Part shown: one piece after another, positions 41,471 through 50,763 of the stretch
How positions within the stretch are numbered: the first letter of the stretch is position 1
Layout: each line of letters begins with the position of its first letter
DNA from: Thermus brockianus
Lineage (GTDB): Bacteria; Deinococcota; Deinococci; Deinococcales; Thermaceae
Length of the DNA stretch: 64,000 bases
NCBI RefSeq assembly: GCF_001880325.1
Contig: NZ_CP016313.1
Coordinates: forward strand, 1-64,000
Direction of reading: 5' to 3'
Notes under the pieces: model-generated
Seen by the model: the letters and a program-made list of their open reading frames with translations, nothing else
Told to the model about the DNA's origin: nothing
The model's database searches: none
Position numbers and translations under genes: made by a program

Positions 41471-42557
41471 ACCCAGGGACCCCCTTATCGTCCGCGATGG
41501 CCGCCCCTTCACCAATAGTCCCGGGGCGCGGGCGCGAAGCCTTCCCTTCCCCGTACCCCAGACCTTGGCCGGGGCCTACCGCGCCCGCCGGGGCCTAGTG
41601 GAGGGGCTCACCTTTCCCCAGGACGCTCCCAAGGTGCGGGCTTGGGGTATCCGGGGCCCCCTCCTCGCCGAGGAGGTGGGAGGGAGGTGGCGGCTCCTCG
41701 TGCCCCGCCCCTTGGACGCGCTAAGGCTTGGGGAAAGGGTCTACCCTTTGAGGCCTTTGGAGGTGCCGGAGGGGGTGGGGTGCAACCTACCCCAAGGCCT
41801 CGTCCCCGTGGGCCTGGAAAGCCCTGGGCTTAAGGAAAAGCCCGGAAGCCTTCCCGCCTTCTGGTATTGGGAAAGCTTCCTGGAATGGCTTCTGCAGGAT
41901 GCCCCGGGGGGCTTCGCGCCCGAGGGGCATGACGGCCCCACCCCGGAGGTGCGCACCCACGTGAGCCTCGAGGCCTCGGGCACGGCCAAGGAGGGGGCGC
42001 TTTTCCAGACCTCGGGGCTGGAGTTCGTGCGCCGGGAGGGGGAGGCTTACCGGCGCCTCGCCCTGGCCCTTTGGCCCGAGGACGGCCAGGAAGTGGAGGG
42101 GGTTCATCCCCTGGGCGGGGAGAGGCGGCTGGCCTACTGGCACAAAGGAGGCCCTTCCCTTCCCCCCTTGCCTGAGGCCCTATTGGGGGCGCTTCTTCAG
42201 GAAAGGGCCGCCCGGGTGGTCCTCCTCACCCCTGGCTTCTTCCGGGGGGCTTACCTGCCGGAAGGCGGGGCCTTCTTTGGGGCCCAGGTGGTGGGGGCGG
42301 TGGTGGGCCGCCCCCTGGTGGTGTCCGGCTTTGACCTGGAAAAGAGGAGGCCCAAGCCCACCCGCCGGGCGGTGCCCGCGGGGAGCGTCTACTTCGTCCG
42401 CCTGCCCACGGGATGGGGGGAAGGGGAGGTGCGGGCCTTCGCCGAACGGGTGTGGATGCAGAACCTTTCCGAGGAAGAGCAGGACCGCAAGGATGGGTAC
42501 GGGTTAGCGGCCCTTGGGGCGTGGTCGGGGAGGAGCTTGCGCTGGGAGGGAGCATGA
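41460..42557 (+). CDS. cmr3: Type III-B Cas5 subunit Cmr3
   Basis: A 365-residue RAMP protein that starts LIEPRDPLIVRDGRPFTNS, the classic Cmr3 N-terminus, and contains SLPFPVPQTLAGAYRARRG. It binds the crRNA handle with Cmr2. It overlaps cmr2 by eleven bases and cmr1 by four. Confidence 0.95.
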   Translation: MLIEPRDPLIVRDGRPFTNSPGARARSLPFPVPQTLAGAYRARRGLVEGLTFPQDAPKVRAWGIRGPLLAEEVGGRWRLLVPRPLDALRLGERVYPLRPLEVPEGVGCNLPQGLVPVGLESPGLKEKPGSLPAFWYWESFLEWLLQDAPGGFAPEGHDGPTPEVRTHVSLEASGTAKEGALFQTSGLEFVRREGEAYRRLALALWPEDGQEVEGVHPLGGERRLAYWHKGGPSLPPLPEALLGALLQERAARVVLLTPGFFRGAYLPEGGAFFGAQVVGAVVGRPLVVSGFDLEKRRPKPTRRAVPAGSVYFVRLPTGWGEGEVRAFAERVWMQNLSEEEQDRKDGYGLAALGAWSGRSLRWEGA

Positions 42558-43786
42558 AGGCGTTTCGCCCGGAGTTTGGGCCCAGGCGGCGGGTGGAGGG
42601 TGGGAACCTCCTTCGGCGGGATGGGGTGCCCGTCCTGGTGTGGGAGCGCACCTATAGCCTCCTTACCCCCCTCTTTGGCGGCGGGGTGGAGCCTAGGGAG
42701 GCCGATCCCATCACCGTGGTGCGGGCCACGGAGGTGCGGGGCCAGCTCCGCTTCTGGTGGCGGGCCCTGAGGGGGTGGCAGGCGAAGGGGAAGCTAGAGG
42801 AGCTTTGGCGGCTGGAATCCCTTCTTTTCGGGTGCGCTGGGGAGGGAGGAGCTTCGCCCCTATCCCTGGAGGTGGAGGCGCTGGAGCGGGGAGAGGAGGT
42901 CTACCCCTTTGAGGACCGCCCTGGAAGGGGCTTCCCGCAACCTAGGCCCGAGGTGGCCCACCCCTACCTGGCCTTTCCCCTCCGTCGGACGAAAGAGGAC
43001 CCCCGCAACTATCCCGTCCGCCAAGGGGTTCGCTTCCGCCTTCGCCTCCGCTTTCCCGAAAGGCTTGAGGGCATCAACCTCGCCGAGGAGCTGGAGGCCG
43101 CCCTGTGGGCCTGGGAAACCTTTGGGGGGATTGGGGCGAGGACCAGGAGGGGCTTCGGCGCCCTGGTGCGGGAAGGGGCGGAGCTTCCTACGGAGGAGGC
43201 GATCCGACAAGGGCTCAGGCAATATAGCCGCACGGAGGGGTGGCCCGAGGGGGTGCCCCACCTCACGCCGGAAAGCCTCCTGCGGGTGGTGCCCAGGTCC
43301 TGGCGTGAGGTGGCCGAGGCGTACCAGAGCTTCCGCCAAAGGCGGAAGCCGGGGGGAGGGGGAAGGCCAGGGCGGTCCCTTTGGCCCGAGCCCGACGCCG
43401 TGCGCCGCCGGGTGAAGGGGTGGAGCCCCGGCCACGAGCCCCGCCATCCCGTGGACAAGTTTCCCCGGGGGCAGTTCGGCCTTCCCATCATCTTCCATTT
43501 CAAGGACAAGGGCGATCCGCCGGATACCACCCTGAAGCCCGCCCTCGAGGGCACCGACCGGCGGGCAAGCCCCCTTCTCATCCGCCCCCTGGCCCAGAAC
43601 CGCACGGTGGTGGCCGTGTTGGAGGGGCGTAGGGTACCCCCCGGCGGTGTGGTCCTCGCCGGCGGGAAAGGGGCGGCCACCCAGGTGCCCGTGGACGTGA
43701 CCCTGACGCCCGCGGAAGCGGAAAAAATCCCCCCTCTAGCGGGGGAGACGGACCCCATACGGGCCTTTGTGAAGACGCTCAAGTGA
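42554..43786 (+). CDS. cmr1: Type III-B Cas7-like subunit Cmr1
   Basis: A 410-residue RAMP protein. Seen: ERTYSLLTPLFGGGVEPREA, VRATEVRGQLRFWWRALRGW, FGCAGEGGASPLSLEV and AWETFGGIGARTRRGFGAL, the G-loop. It caps the 3' end of the crRNA. The ATG at 42554 overlaps the cmr3 stop. Confidence 0.95.
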   Translation: MKAFRPEFGPRRRVEGGNLLRRDGVPVLVWERTYSLLTPLFGGGVEPREADPITVVRATEVRGQLRFWWRALRGWQAKGKLEELWRLESLLFGCAGEGGASPLSLEVEALERGEEVYPFEDRPGRGFPQPRPEVAHPYLAFPLRRTKEDPRNYPVRQGVRFRLRLRFPERLEGINLAEELEAALWAWETFGGIGARTRRGFGALVREGAELPTEEAIRQGLRQYSRTEGWPEGVPHLTPESLLRVVPRSWREVAEAYQSFRQRRKPGGGGRPGRSLWPEPDAVRRRVKGWSPGHEPRHPVDKFPRGQFGLPIIFHFKDKGDPPDTTLKPALEGTDRRASPLLIRPLAQNRTVVAVLEGRRVPPGGVVLAGGKGAATQVPVDVTLTPAEAEKIPPLAGETDPIRAFVKTLK

Positions 43787-43796
43787 GGTGAGAGGG

Positions 43797-44657
43797 ATGA
43801 CCGAGACGGGACTCTTTTTCGTCCACGCCCTATCCCCCCTGCATGCGGGGACGGGGCAAGGAATCGGCGCCATAGACCTGCCCATCGCCCGGGAGAAGGC
43901 CACGGGCATCCCCTACCTTCCGGGAAGCTCCCTGAAAGGCGTGCTCCGGGACCGGGCCCGCGGGAAGGGTTGGGATGCGGACACCCTTGCCGCCGTCTTC
44001 GGCCCAGAGACGGAAGGCGCCGCGGAGCATGCGGGGGCGGTTCAGGTGGGGGATGCCAAGCTGCTTCTCCTCCCGGTGCGGAGCGTTTACGGGGTGTTCG
44101 CCCACGTGACAAGCCCCTACCTCCTGGAGCGCTTCCGCAGGGAGGCCCTCCTGGCGGGGCTTACTCCTCCTGAGGCGGTGGCGACTCCGGAGCGGGAAAG
44201 CGTGGGGGTGGCCCCGGGGTCTAAGCTCGTGGACGCCAAGCTGAACGGGGTTTACTTGGAAGATCTGGACCTAAAGCCTAGGGAAGATCCGGCCCTTGGG
44301 GTTTGGGAGGAATGGCTTGCGGCCTTGACCGAGGCGCCGGTCCGGGGGCGGCTAGCCGTGGTGCACGACGATCTCATGGCCTTTCTGTTGGAGACCGCCA
44401 CGGAGGTGGTGGCCCGCATCCGCCTGGACGACGAGACCAAAACCGTGGCCCGGGGCGCCCTTTGGTACGAGGAAAGCCTGCCGGCGGAAAGCGTCTTGTA
44501 TAGCCTGGTTCGGGCGGAAAACTCCCATCGGAAGCAAAAGCCCCTGTCGGCGGGCGAAGTGCACTCCCTCTTCAACGGGCTCTTGGACGGCGCCCTACAG
44601 CTTGGCGGCAAGGCCACGGTGGGCCGGGGGCTTTGCCGGGTGCGTGCGGGGAGGTAG
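43797..44657 (+). CDS. cmr4: Type III-B Cas7 backbone and RNase Cmr4
   Basis: A 286-residue RAMP protein, the target-RNA nuclease of the Cmr complex. The segment GIGAIDLPIAREKATGIPYL holds Asp27, equivalent to the catalytic Asp of Cmr4, followed by PGSSLKGVLRDRAR. The C-terminal Gly-rich loop is QLGGKATVGRGLCRV. GTG 43788 is in frame, but ATG 43797 after GAGGTGAGAGG is preferred. Confidence 0.95.
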   Translation: MTETGLFFVHALSPLHAGTGQGIGAIDLPIAREKATGIPYLPGSSLKGVLRDRARGKGWDADTLAAVFGPETEGAAEHAGAVQVGDAKLLLLPVRSVYGVFAHVTSPYLLERFRREALLAGLTPPEAVATPERESVGVAPGSKLVDAKLNGVYLEDLDLKPREDPALGVWEEWLAALTEAPVRGRLAVVHDDLMAFLLETATEVVARIRLDDETKTVARGALWYEESLPAESVLYSLVRAENSHRKQKPLSAGEVHSLFNGLLDGALQLGGKATVGRGLCRVRAGR

Positions 44658-44660
44658 CCC

Positions 44661-45005
44661 GTGAGGACCCGTTCGCAGGAGTGGGCCCAGAAGGCATACG
44701 AGAGGGTTAGGCTTCGGGCGGGGGACGAGGGAGCTGGGGAGTACAAGGACATGGCCTTGAAGTTCCCCGTTCTGGTGCGCCAGGCGGGTTTGGCCCAGGC
44801 CTTGGCCTTCGTCCAGTCCCGGGGGAAGGGGCCCCACCGCCTTTTCGCTGAGGACCTGGCCCAGGTTCTGGGCTATGAGGGGCTTTCCCGCCTCGTGGAA
44901 GAGGCGCATGGGGCGGAGCTCCTCGCCTACATGCGCCTAACGCGCGAGGTGCTCCAGGCGGCGGAGTGGTTCAAGCGCTTTGCTCAGGCCCTGGTGGAGG
45001 ACTAG
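44661..45005 (+). CDS. cmr5: Type III-B small subunit Cmr5
   Basis: A 114-residue alpha-helical Cas11-type subunit: RSQEWAQKAYERVRL, KDMALKFPVLVRQAGLAQAL and AEWFKRFAQALVE. GTG start three bases after cmr4; two bases separate it from cmr6. Confidence 0.94.
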   Translation: MRTRSQEWAQKAYERVRLRAGDEGAGEYKDMALKFPVLVRQAGLAQALAFVQSRGKGPHRLFAEDLAQVLGYEGLSRLVEEAHGAELLAYMRLTREVLQAAEWFKRFAQALVED

Positions 45006-45007
45006 CC

Positions 45008-46045
45008 GTGAGCCGGAGGGATTGCCTAAAGGGCGTGGCCTCTGTCCCGGGTAGGACCCATGCCGGCTTGTGGCTGGACAAGTACCTTACGGACACGAGC
45101 CGGGAGGACACGGAGGCCAAGTGGGGACTCGTCCGGGAGGTGGCGGGGCTTGGAGAGCCCCAGGAGTACAAGGCCTTTTTCCAGCGGTATCGTGAGGCCC
45201 TGCAGGAATTGGGGGCCGAGATGCGCGAGGCCCGTACCCGGGGCCGGCTGGCGGTGGGCCTGGGTGGGGAAGGGGTGGTGGAAACCACCTTCACCCTGCA
45301 CCGGGTGTATGGCGTGCCGTATATTCCGGGTTCGGCCCTCAAGGGGCTTGCGAGCCGCTATGCCCACCTCTACCTGGAAGGGGACCCATGGCGGCGGGAC
45401 CTGGGCCGCTTCTCCCGGGGGGAGGCGCAGGCGGGGCTTTTCGGAACCACGGAGGAGCAGGGCGCCGTGGTCTTTTTTGACGCCCTGCCCATACCGGGCG
45501 CTTGGCGGCTTCACCCGGACATCCTGAACCCCCACCACCGCGCGTACTACAGCCAGGAGGGGAAGCCCCCCGCGGACTGGGATAGCCCTGTGCCCGTGCC
45601 CTTCTTGAGCGCCACGGGGCGTTTCTTGGTGGCCCTGGCCCCGGCGCCAGGGGTGGGCCTCGAGGCCGCCCAGCCTTGGCTTAACGCTGCCTGGCAAATC
45701 CTCTCCTGGGCCCTTGCCGAGGAAGGGGTGGGGGCAAAGACCTCCTCCGGTTATGGTCGGCTGGACCTGGAGGGTCCTGAGCCGCCCCAAGAGGCGGATG
45801 CCAAGTCTCTGCGGCCTGAGTACGAGGCCCTGCGCGTGCGCCTTCAGGCCACTTCCTACCGTGAACTGGAGGCCTTCCTACGGCGAGAAGCACCAACTAT
45901 CCTGGCCCTTTCGCCGGAGGAGGTGGCCCTATTCAAGGGAGCGTTGGAATCTAAGGGCTTTCTGAAGAACCGCCAGGATTGGAAGGAATGGGCTAAGCGC
46001 AACCCGGATTTGCGACTGGTTTTGGAAAAGCTCGGACTCGGGTAA
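45008..46045 (+). CDS. cmr6: Type III-B Cas7-like subunit Cmr6
   Basis: A 345-residue RAMP protein. Motifs: HAGLWLDKYLTD, RVYGVPYIPGSALKGLASRY, and EEGVGAKTSSGYGRLDL, the typical Cmr6 G-loop. Start GTG 45008. Last gene of the cmr operon; array 2 begins 88 bases after its stop. Confidence 0.94.
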   Translation: MSRRDCLKGVASVPGRTHAGLWLDKYLTDTSREDTEAKWGLVREVAGLGEPQEYKAFFQRYREALQELGAEMREARTRGRLAVGLGGEGVVETTFTLHRVYGVPYIPGSALKGLASRYAHLYLEGDPWRRDLGRFSRGEAQAGLFGTTEEQGAVVFFDALPIPGAWRLHPDILNPHHRAYYSQEGKPPADWDSPVPVPFLSATGRFLVALAPAPGVGLEAAQPWLNAAWQILSWALAEEGVGAKTSSGYGRLDLEGPEPPQEADAKSLRPEYEALRVRLQATSYRELEAFLRREAPTILALSPEEVALFKGALESKGFLKNRQDWKEWAKRNPDLRLVLEKLGLG

Positions 46046-46107
46046 GCCCTCCCTTTTTCTGACCGGGCTTGAGGGTGAGGCGTAAGTACCGCCGACTGTA
46101 GGCGTTA

Positions 46108-46135
46108 CGTTTTCCTCGGCGGTTTTAGGAAAACG
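46108..46135. terminator. Stem-loop between cmr6 and array 2
   Basis: CGTTTTCCT (46108-46116), ten-base loop, AGGAAAACG (46127-46135): a perfect 9-bp stem that touches the degenerate last repeat of array 2. It could end transcription of both the array (minus strand) and cmr operon (plus strand). There is no run of T after it. Confidence 0.45.
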
Positions 46136-46848
46136 TTCAAACCCTCATAGGTACGGTACGAACGTTGAGGTGATCGACGAAGAAGGCGATGTCTATGTGG
46201 AGTTTCAAACCCTCATAGGTACGGTACGAACACTAGTACCAGTTTCCCGCCGAAGATAGTTATAGAAGGTTTCAAACGCTCATAGGTACGGTACGAACCC
46301 GGTTTCCTTATGCCACGCTAGCTTTCCCACATGAACATGTTTCAAACCCTCATAGGTACGGTACGAACGCCGATTTCCATGCCAAGGACATTGAAGGTTT
46401 GGTGTCGTTTCAAACCCTCATAGGTACGGTACGAACACGCTCATCCAAAACGGGGCAGGACGCGCCCAGTAAACGTTTCAAACCCTCATAGGTACGGTAC
46501 GAACGGGGCCACTCCATGAGGGCGGGCGCGGGGAAAATGGCGGTTTCAAACCCTCATAGGTACGGTACGAACTCCTCACCCGCAAGTAGTGGTAGACGTT
46601 TTCGCGAAGTTTCAAACCCTCATAGGTACGGTACGAACACCCTGGACTATCTCGGGGAAAAAGAAGGGTACCACTTCCTTCGTTTCAAACCCTCATAGGT
46701 ACGGTACGAACCTAGGGTCTTCACCCTCTACGAGCTGGTGGACTTCTTCCTGTTTCAAACCCTCATAGGTACGGTACGAACGGAGTTGCCTTCCCCGCCG
46801 CCTTCGTGGCTGAGCCATGTTTCAAACCCTCATAGGTACGGTACGAAC
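46134..46848 (-). CRISPR. CRISPR array 2, 11 repeats of 30 bases (I-B type)
   Basis: Repeats start at 46134, 46202, 46269, 46339, 46407, 46475, 46543, 46609, 46682, 46752 and 46819. On the minus strand each is GTTCGTACCGTACCTATGAG then GGTTTGAAAC. The repeat at 46269 has one mismatch and the copy at 46134 has two at its end, so the trailer is on the left and the leader at 46849-47014. Spacers are 36-43 bases. Handle TTTGAAAC resembles that of other I-B systems. The spacer at 46573-46608 is also present in array 3. Confidence 0.97.
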
Positions 46849-47014
46849 AGCCACAACATCGTCAGGAACGCGAGGCGCTCATGAAGCTCTAATCTTAGTT
46901 TTCAAGAACCACTACGGCCGAGGTGGGAAAGTTTGGCCGTCTGAGGTCAGACTAGCAGGGTGGGGGGTAGTGCGTCAACCCCCCCGGGTTTTGGGGGGGA
47001 TTGGGGGTTGGCGC
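46849..47014 (-). repeat. Leader of CRISPR array 2
   Basis: A 166-bp sequence that is nearly identical, in reverse orientation, to 55365-55530. On the minus strand it has TTGACG and, 18 bases later, TAGTCT, a likely promoter; G-runs and C-runs in front could form a strong hairpin. Confidence 0.9.
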
Positions 47015-47033
47015 AATCTTGGACTAAGTCCAA

Positions 47034-48017
47034 TTATCGTAGCCGATAAGGAGTATAGGATTGCTCTCCGATAAGGTGCTTTTCTAGCTTGTAGAGCTCT
47101 AGCCGTATGGTGGTCCGGTAGGATACAGAACGCTTGAGGACGAGGTGCCTGTAGGTGGTCTGGAGAGTTTTTTCCCATTCCTCCACCACCAACCTGCGGC
47201 CCGCCTCGGAGAGGAATACCCCGTTCCCCTCCCGTAGGAAATGTCCGATTTTGAGCTGGTCCCGGCGTATGAGGCGGAAGATTAGGCGGTCCACCAGGGC
47301 CGGCTTAAACACCTCGGCCACGTCCAGGTTTAGGGAGTGGCGCCGGTAGTTGGCTTCGTGCAAGAAGCCGATCCGGGGGTCCAGGTGCGTTTGGTAAATC
47401 TGCGCCAAGATGGCGGTGTAAAGGAGGGAATTGGTAAAGCTCAAAAGGGCGTTGATGGGGTCCCGTGGCGGGCGGCGGCTTCGGGCCAGGGCCCACCTTT
47501 CCCCGAGAAGCTCGTCCCATACCCCGTAATAGGCCTCGCGGGCCCGACCTTCCAGGGCCATGAGCTCCCCCACGGTACGCGCCTCCCCCACCTGGGCGGA
47601 CAGGTTCTCCAATAAGGCGAGGGTGCTCTCCACCCCTTTGCCTTTGGCCTCCTCCTTGCACAGGAGCCGCCGGATGTTTTCCAGCCCCCCCTCCACGAAG
47701 CGGCGGGCTAAAGCCAGGCGGCGTTCCGGGTCCAGGTAGTGTTCCGCCTGCTTGAGGGTGAGGTAGCCGCTCAAAAGGTGCTCCCGGGGGTAAAAGGAGC
47801 CGGCGTAATAGCCATAACGGTTGAAGAAGTGGAGAAGAACCCCTTTTTGTGCGCAGAACTCCAGGAAGCGCTTGTTCAGATCCACTTCGCCGAAGAGGTA
47901 GAGCTCGGAAACTTGTTCCACGGGTAGGTGCCGCTTGCGCTCCTCCGTTTCCAAGATGATGGTGTTGGACATCCGGCTGAGCCTTCCGGAGGAAAAAACA
48001 TAGACGGGCTTAGGCAT
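47034..48017 (-). CDS. cas1: Cas1 (type I-B)
   Basis: A 327-residue Cas1. It begins PVYVFSSGRLSRMSNTIIL; metal-ligand regions are EGRAREAYYGVWDELL (Glu) and RIGFLHEANYRRHSLNLDVAEVFKP (His and Glu/Asp). It ends 20 bases before the leader of array 2 and overlaps cas4 by eight bases. The long upstream frame extension is discarded because the ATG at 48017 gives the family N-terminus. Confidence 0.95.
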   Translation of the reverse strand: MPKPVYVFSSGRLSRMSNTIILETEERKRHLPVEQVSELYLFGEVDLNKRFLEFCAQKGVLLHFFNRYGYYAGSFYPREHLLSGYLTLKQAEHYLDPERRLALARRFVEGGLENIRRLLCKEEAKGKGVESTLALLENLSAQVGEARTVGELMALEGRAREAYYGVWDELLGERWALARSRRPPRDPINALLSFTNSLLYTAILAQIYQTHLDPRIGFLHEANYRRHSLNLDVAEVFKPALVDRLIFRLIRRDQLKIGHFLREGNGVFLSEAGRRLVVEEWEKTLQTTYRHLVLKRSVSYRTTIRLELYKLEKHLIGEQSYTPYRLR

Positions 48018-48537
48018 CGTCTTCCTCCCCGATGAAACAGAACTCGTAGTATGCGCAGGTGGGGCAAGGAGGGATGCGCTTTGGGGGTGGGGGGATGGGG
48101 CTACGGAGGAGCTCCAAGAGCGCCTTTTCGGCGGCCCGCACCTTGGCCTCCAGGTCGGGGGTGAGGGCCACCCGCTCCACCCGGCGCTCCTCGGGGTAGC
48201 GCAGCTCGCCCATGGCCGGAATGCCCTCCTCCTTGAGCCGCACAAGGTAGTAGCCCAGCTGGAGGAGGTGGGCTTCCCGGTAGCCGGAACTCCGTTTGAC
48301 CTCGGCCACCACCAGCGTTCCCTCCGGGCCGTGGGCCACCAGGTCCAAGCGCATCCCGGGCAGGGTGATTTCCTTTCGCCCCTCGGGGTAGGCGGTTTCC
48401 TGGAGGAGGCGGCCCAGGGCCAGGAGTTCGTGATCGGGATAGGGCTCTAGCCCGTGCCCCATCAGCCAGGCTTCCCGAGGGCAGACGCCGAAGTACCAGA
48501 AAAGGGTGCCCGTCAGAGGAACTGTTCCATTTCCCAC
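48010..48537 (-). CDS. cas4: Cas4 exonuclease (type I-B)
   Basis: A 175-residue Cas4 with RecB-like nuclease core VVAEVKRSSGYREAHLLQLGYYL and the iron-sulfur cysteines CPREAW near the N-terminus and CPTCAYYEFCF at the C-terminus. The start is GTG 48537, which lies inside the end of cas3 (frames overlap by 25 bases) and gives the N-terminus before TGTLFWYFGVCPREAW. Cas4 selects PAM-proximal ends during spacer acquisition. Confidence 0.92.
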   Translation of the reverse strand: MGNGTVPLTGTLFWYFGVCPREAWLMGHGLEPYPDHELLALGRLLQETAYPEGRKEITLPGMRLDLVAHGPEGTLVVAEVKRSSGYREAHLLQLGYYLVRLKEEGIPAMGELRYPEERRVERVALTPDLEAKVRAAEKALLELLRSPIPPPPKRIPPCPTCAYYEFCFIGEEDDA

Positions 48538-50099
48538 TTGAAGCCCACCTCCTCGTCGTAGAAGTCCCCTAAAGCCTCCCGGGGCACGTGCCGCCACTCC
48601 TCCCGGCCCAAGAGGGGTGGCGGGAGGTTCTTTAGGGCGCGGCGGAGGAGAGGGGAAACGGTGTAGGCCTGAAGCCTGGGGAAGAGGAGGCGGAGGCTTT
48701 TTCGCCTCTCCTGGGGGTCCCGGAGGGCCAGGGCTTCCTCGAGGGCCCCAAGGAGGCGGGTCGCCTCCTCATCCCACTCCACGAAGATGGGCAGGCTGGG
48801 TGCCTCGTCCAGGAGGTCCAGCCCGAAGCGGTCGTAATCCAAAACCTCTAGCCGCTTGAGGAGGGTTCTTCCCTCCTCCTGGCTGATGCCCTCTTCCACC
48901 AGGCGGTAGTACTCCTGCAAAAGGGGGTAGGCGTCCCGGTCCCAGACGCCCTGGTCCAAAAGGGGGGCCAGGATCCTCCGGGTGCGGTCAAGGAGAATGG
49001 TCCCATAGACCCATTTCCCCGAGTCCCCCTCCAGGTCCAACACCCAAAGCTTCCCCTCCTCCTGTTGGGCGTTGCGGTTCACCCGTCCCGCCGTCTGCAG
49101 GAGGCTTTCCATGGGCGCCAGGGCCCGGTAGCCCTCCGGGAAGTCCAGGTCCACCCCCGCCTCCACCACCTGGGTGGCCACCAGCGTGATGGGCCTTCCA
49201 TCGGCCAGGGCCTTCTGGATCTGCCTCAGCCGGGCCTTCCGGTGCAGGGGGATGAGGTGGCTGGTGAGGAGGAAGAGCCCTTCCAGCCTCCCCTGGAGGA
49301 GCCGGTAGAGCGCCACCGCCTCCCGCACGGTGTTGAGCACCACCAGGCGGCTCCTTGGGCCTTCCTGGAGGAAGCGCTCGGCGAGGGCCTCGAGGGTCCG
49401 CTCCTCCCCCCAAACCAGGCGTACCCGCCTGGGGTAGCCCGGCAGGGGCGGGGCCAACTCCTTTCCCTTGACGAGGCCGGGCTGGGTGGCGGTCATGCTC
49501 ACCACGGTCACCCGGCCCGGCAGGGCCTCCAGAAGGGCCCGAAGGAGGGGCCAGAGCTCCGCCCGCAGGGTTTGCACCTCATCCAGGATGAGGATGGCCC
49601 CCCCCGCCAAGGCGTGGAGGGGTCGTAGGTTGCTTCCCGGGCCCGTCAGGGCAGCGAAGACCTGGTGGAAGGTGGTCACCACCACGTCCCGGTCCCACGT
49701 CTCTTGGAGGAGAAGGGCCTCCTCCACGGCCCTGTCCTCCTGGAGCCGGGCGAGGGCTTGGTGGTGGTGGACGAGGAGATGGGCCTCGGGGTCCAGGCCC
49801 GCCTCCCGCAGGACCTCCCTGGCCACCTCCTCCACCTGGTCGGCGATGGCGATGTAGGGCAGGGCGTAGACCACCTTGGGCCGGAAGCCCCACCTTTGCC
49901 AGACCCGCTCCCTCAAGGTTAGGGCGAAGCGGAAGGCGGCCAGGGTTTTCCCCGCCCCCGTGGGGGCGCTTAGGGTGAGGCGGGCGGGGAAGAGGTCGCT
50001 TAGGGGCCCCATTGCGGCCCGGGCCACCCCTGCTAGGAGGGCGTGGCGGAAGGGGGAGAGGGGCGAGGGGTGGCGCCTTTTGGCGAGGTAGCGGGCCAC
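48513..50099 (-). CDS. cas3: Cas3 helicase, separated from its HD domain
   Basis: A 528-residue superfamily 2 helicase: Walker A LSAPTGAGKTLAAF, DEVQ box in ILILDEVQTLRAELW, SMTATQPG, VATQVVEAGVDLDF and QTAGRVNRN. The HD nuclease is a separate ORF overlapping by 66 bases in another frame. The sequence upstream of the GTG at 50099 in the helicase frame still reads like cas3 (SLPHAHPPGAVARYL) back to about base 50150, which suggests one ancestral gene broken by a -1 frameshift. A genuine split gene pair is also possible. Confidence 0.9.
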   Translation of the reverse strand: MARYLAKRRHPSPLSPFRHALLAGVARAAMGPLSDLFPARLTLSAPTGAGKTLAAFRFALTLRERVWQRWGFRPKVVYALPYIAIADQVEEVAREVLREAGLDPEAHLLVHHHQALARLQEDRAVEEALLLQETWDRDVVVTTFHQVFAALTGPGSNLRPLHALAGGAILILDEVQTLRAELWPLLRALLEALPGRVTVVSMTATQPGLVKGKELAPPLPGYPRRVRLVWGEERTLEALAERFLQEGPRSRLVVLNTVREAVALYRLLQGRLEGLFLLTSHLIPLHRKARLRQIQKALADGRPITLVATQVVEAGVDLDFPEGYRALAPMESLLQTAGRVNRNAQQEEGKLWVLDLEGDSGKWVYGTILLDRTRRILAPLLDQGVWDRDAYPLLQEYYRLVEEGISQEEGRTLLKRLEVLDYDRFGLDLLDEAPSLPIFVEWDEEATRLLGALEEALALRDPQERRKSLRLLFPRLQAYTVSPLLRRALKNLPPPLLGREEWRHVPREALGDFYDEEVGFKWEMEQFL

Positions 50100-50755
50100 C
50101 GCCCCTGGGGGATGGGCATGGGGGAGGGAGGGGAAGGGCGCTGCCCCGCAAGCCTACGGTCGGCGTCCAGGAGGGCGGAATAGAGGAGGGCGAGGCGGTA
50201 GTGGAGTTCCACGCCCCCCCCTTCCCATAGCAGCCGGTTGGCCTCCCGGGCCAAGGCCTCGGCCACCCTCCAAGCCTCCCTCTGGAGGAAGGGCCCGGGG
50301 TCGGGGAGGTCCAGCCCCTTCACCAGTTCGGCGAAGGCCGGCGTGTGCAGGGCCTTGAGTTGTTCGGGGAGCACCCTCCAGGCGTCCCTTCGCCCCCGGG
50401 GCGTTTGTACCCCATTGGGGGGTGGTACCCGCTCCCAGGGGCTTCGTAGCCGCCCGTGGTGCTCCAGGATGGCGAGGAAGAGGGGAAGTGCCAGCTCCCC
50501 AAGGGCCCACTTCTCGGCCACCCAGGCGGCGAACAGGGCCCCGGGAAGGGCGTGCCAGGTGAGGGGGTCCCCTTTAGGGCGTTTTCCCTGGAGCATCTCC
50601 TGGAAGTAGGGGGTGGCCTTGCCGAGGTCATGGGCCAGGCCCGCAAGCCGCCCCGCCTTCCCAAGGCCCAGGGGCTCTAGGTGCCCCTCCGCCAAGGCCG
50701 CCACGCCCAGGAGGTGTTCCTGGAGGGGTTCTTCAGGACGGGCGAGAAGTTCCAT
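50033..50755 (-). CDS. Cas3 HD nuclease ORF
   Basis: A 240-residue HD-domain protein: EHLLGVAALAEGHLEPLG, GLAHDLGKATPYFQ (HD), HALPGALFAAWVAEKW and LEHHGRLRSPWERV, with all His and Asp ligands of Cas3 HD domains. The last 40 residues (RPSPPSPMPIPQGRWPATSP) are low complexity because the frame differs from the helicase frame after about 50150. The gene starts ATG at 50755, in a divergent promoter gap of 44 bases with cas6. Confidence 0.88.
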   Translation of the reverse strand: MELLARPEEPLQEHLLGVAALAEGHLEPLGLGKAGRLAGLAHDLGKATPYFQEMLQGKRPKGDPLTWHALPGALFAAWVAEKWALGELALPLFLAILEHHGRLRSPWERVPPPNGVQTPRGRRDAWRVLPEQLKALHTPAFAELVKGLDLPDPGPFLQREAWRVAEALAREANRLLWEGGGVELHYRLALLYSALLDADRRLAGQRPSPPSPMPIPQGRWPATSPKGATPRPSPPSATPS

Positions 50756-50763
50756 GCCCTTGA

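Noticed and set aside
46516-47074. ORFs in array 2 and in its leader
   Set aside because: They consist of translated repeats and leader sequence and lack a ribosome site.
50140-50150. Programmed -1 ribosomal frameshifting in cas3
   Set aside because: The G-run is only four bases and no classical X XXY YYZ slippery site or pseudoknot was recognised; a base deletion or split gene is simpler.
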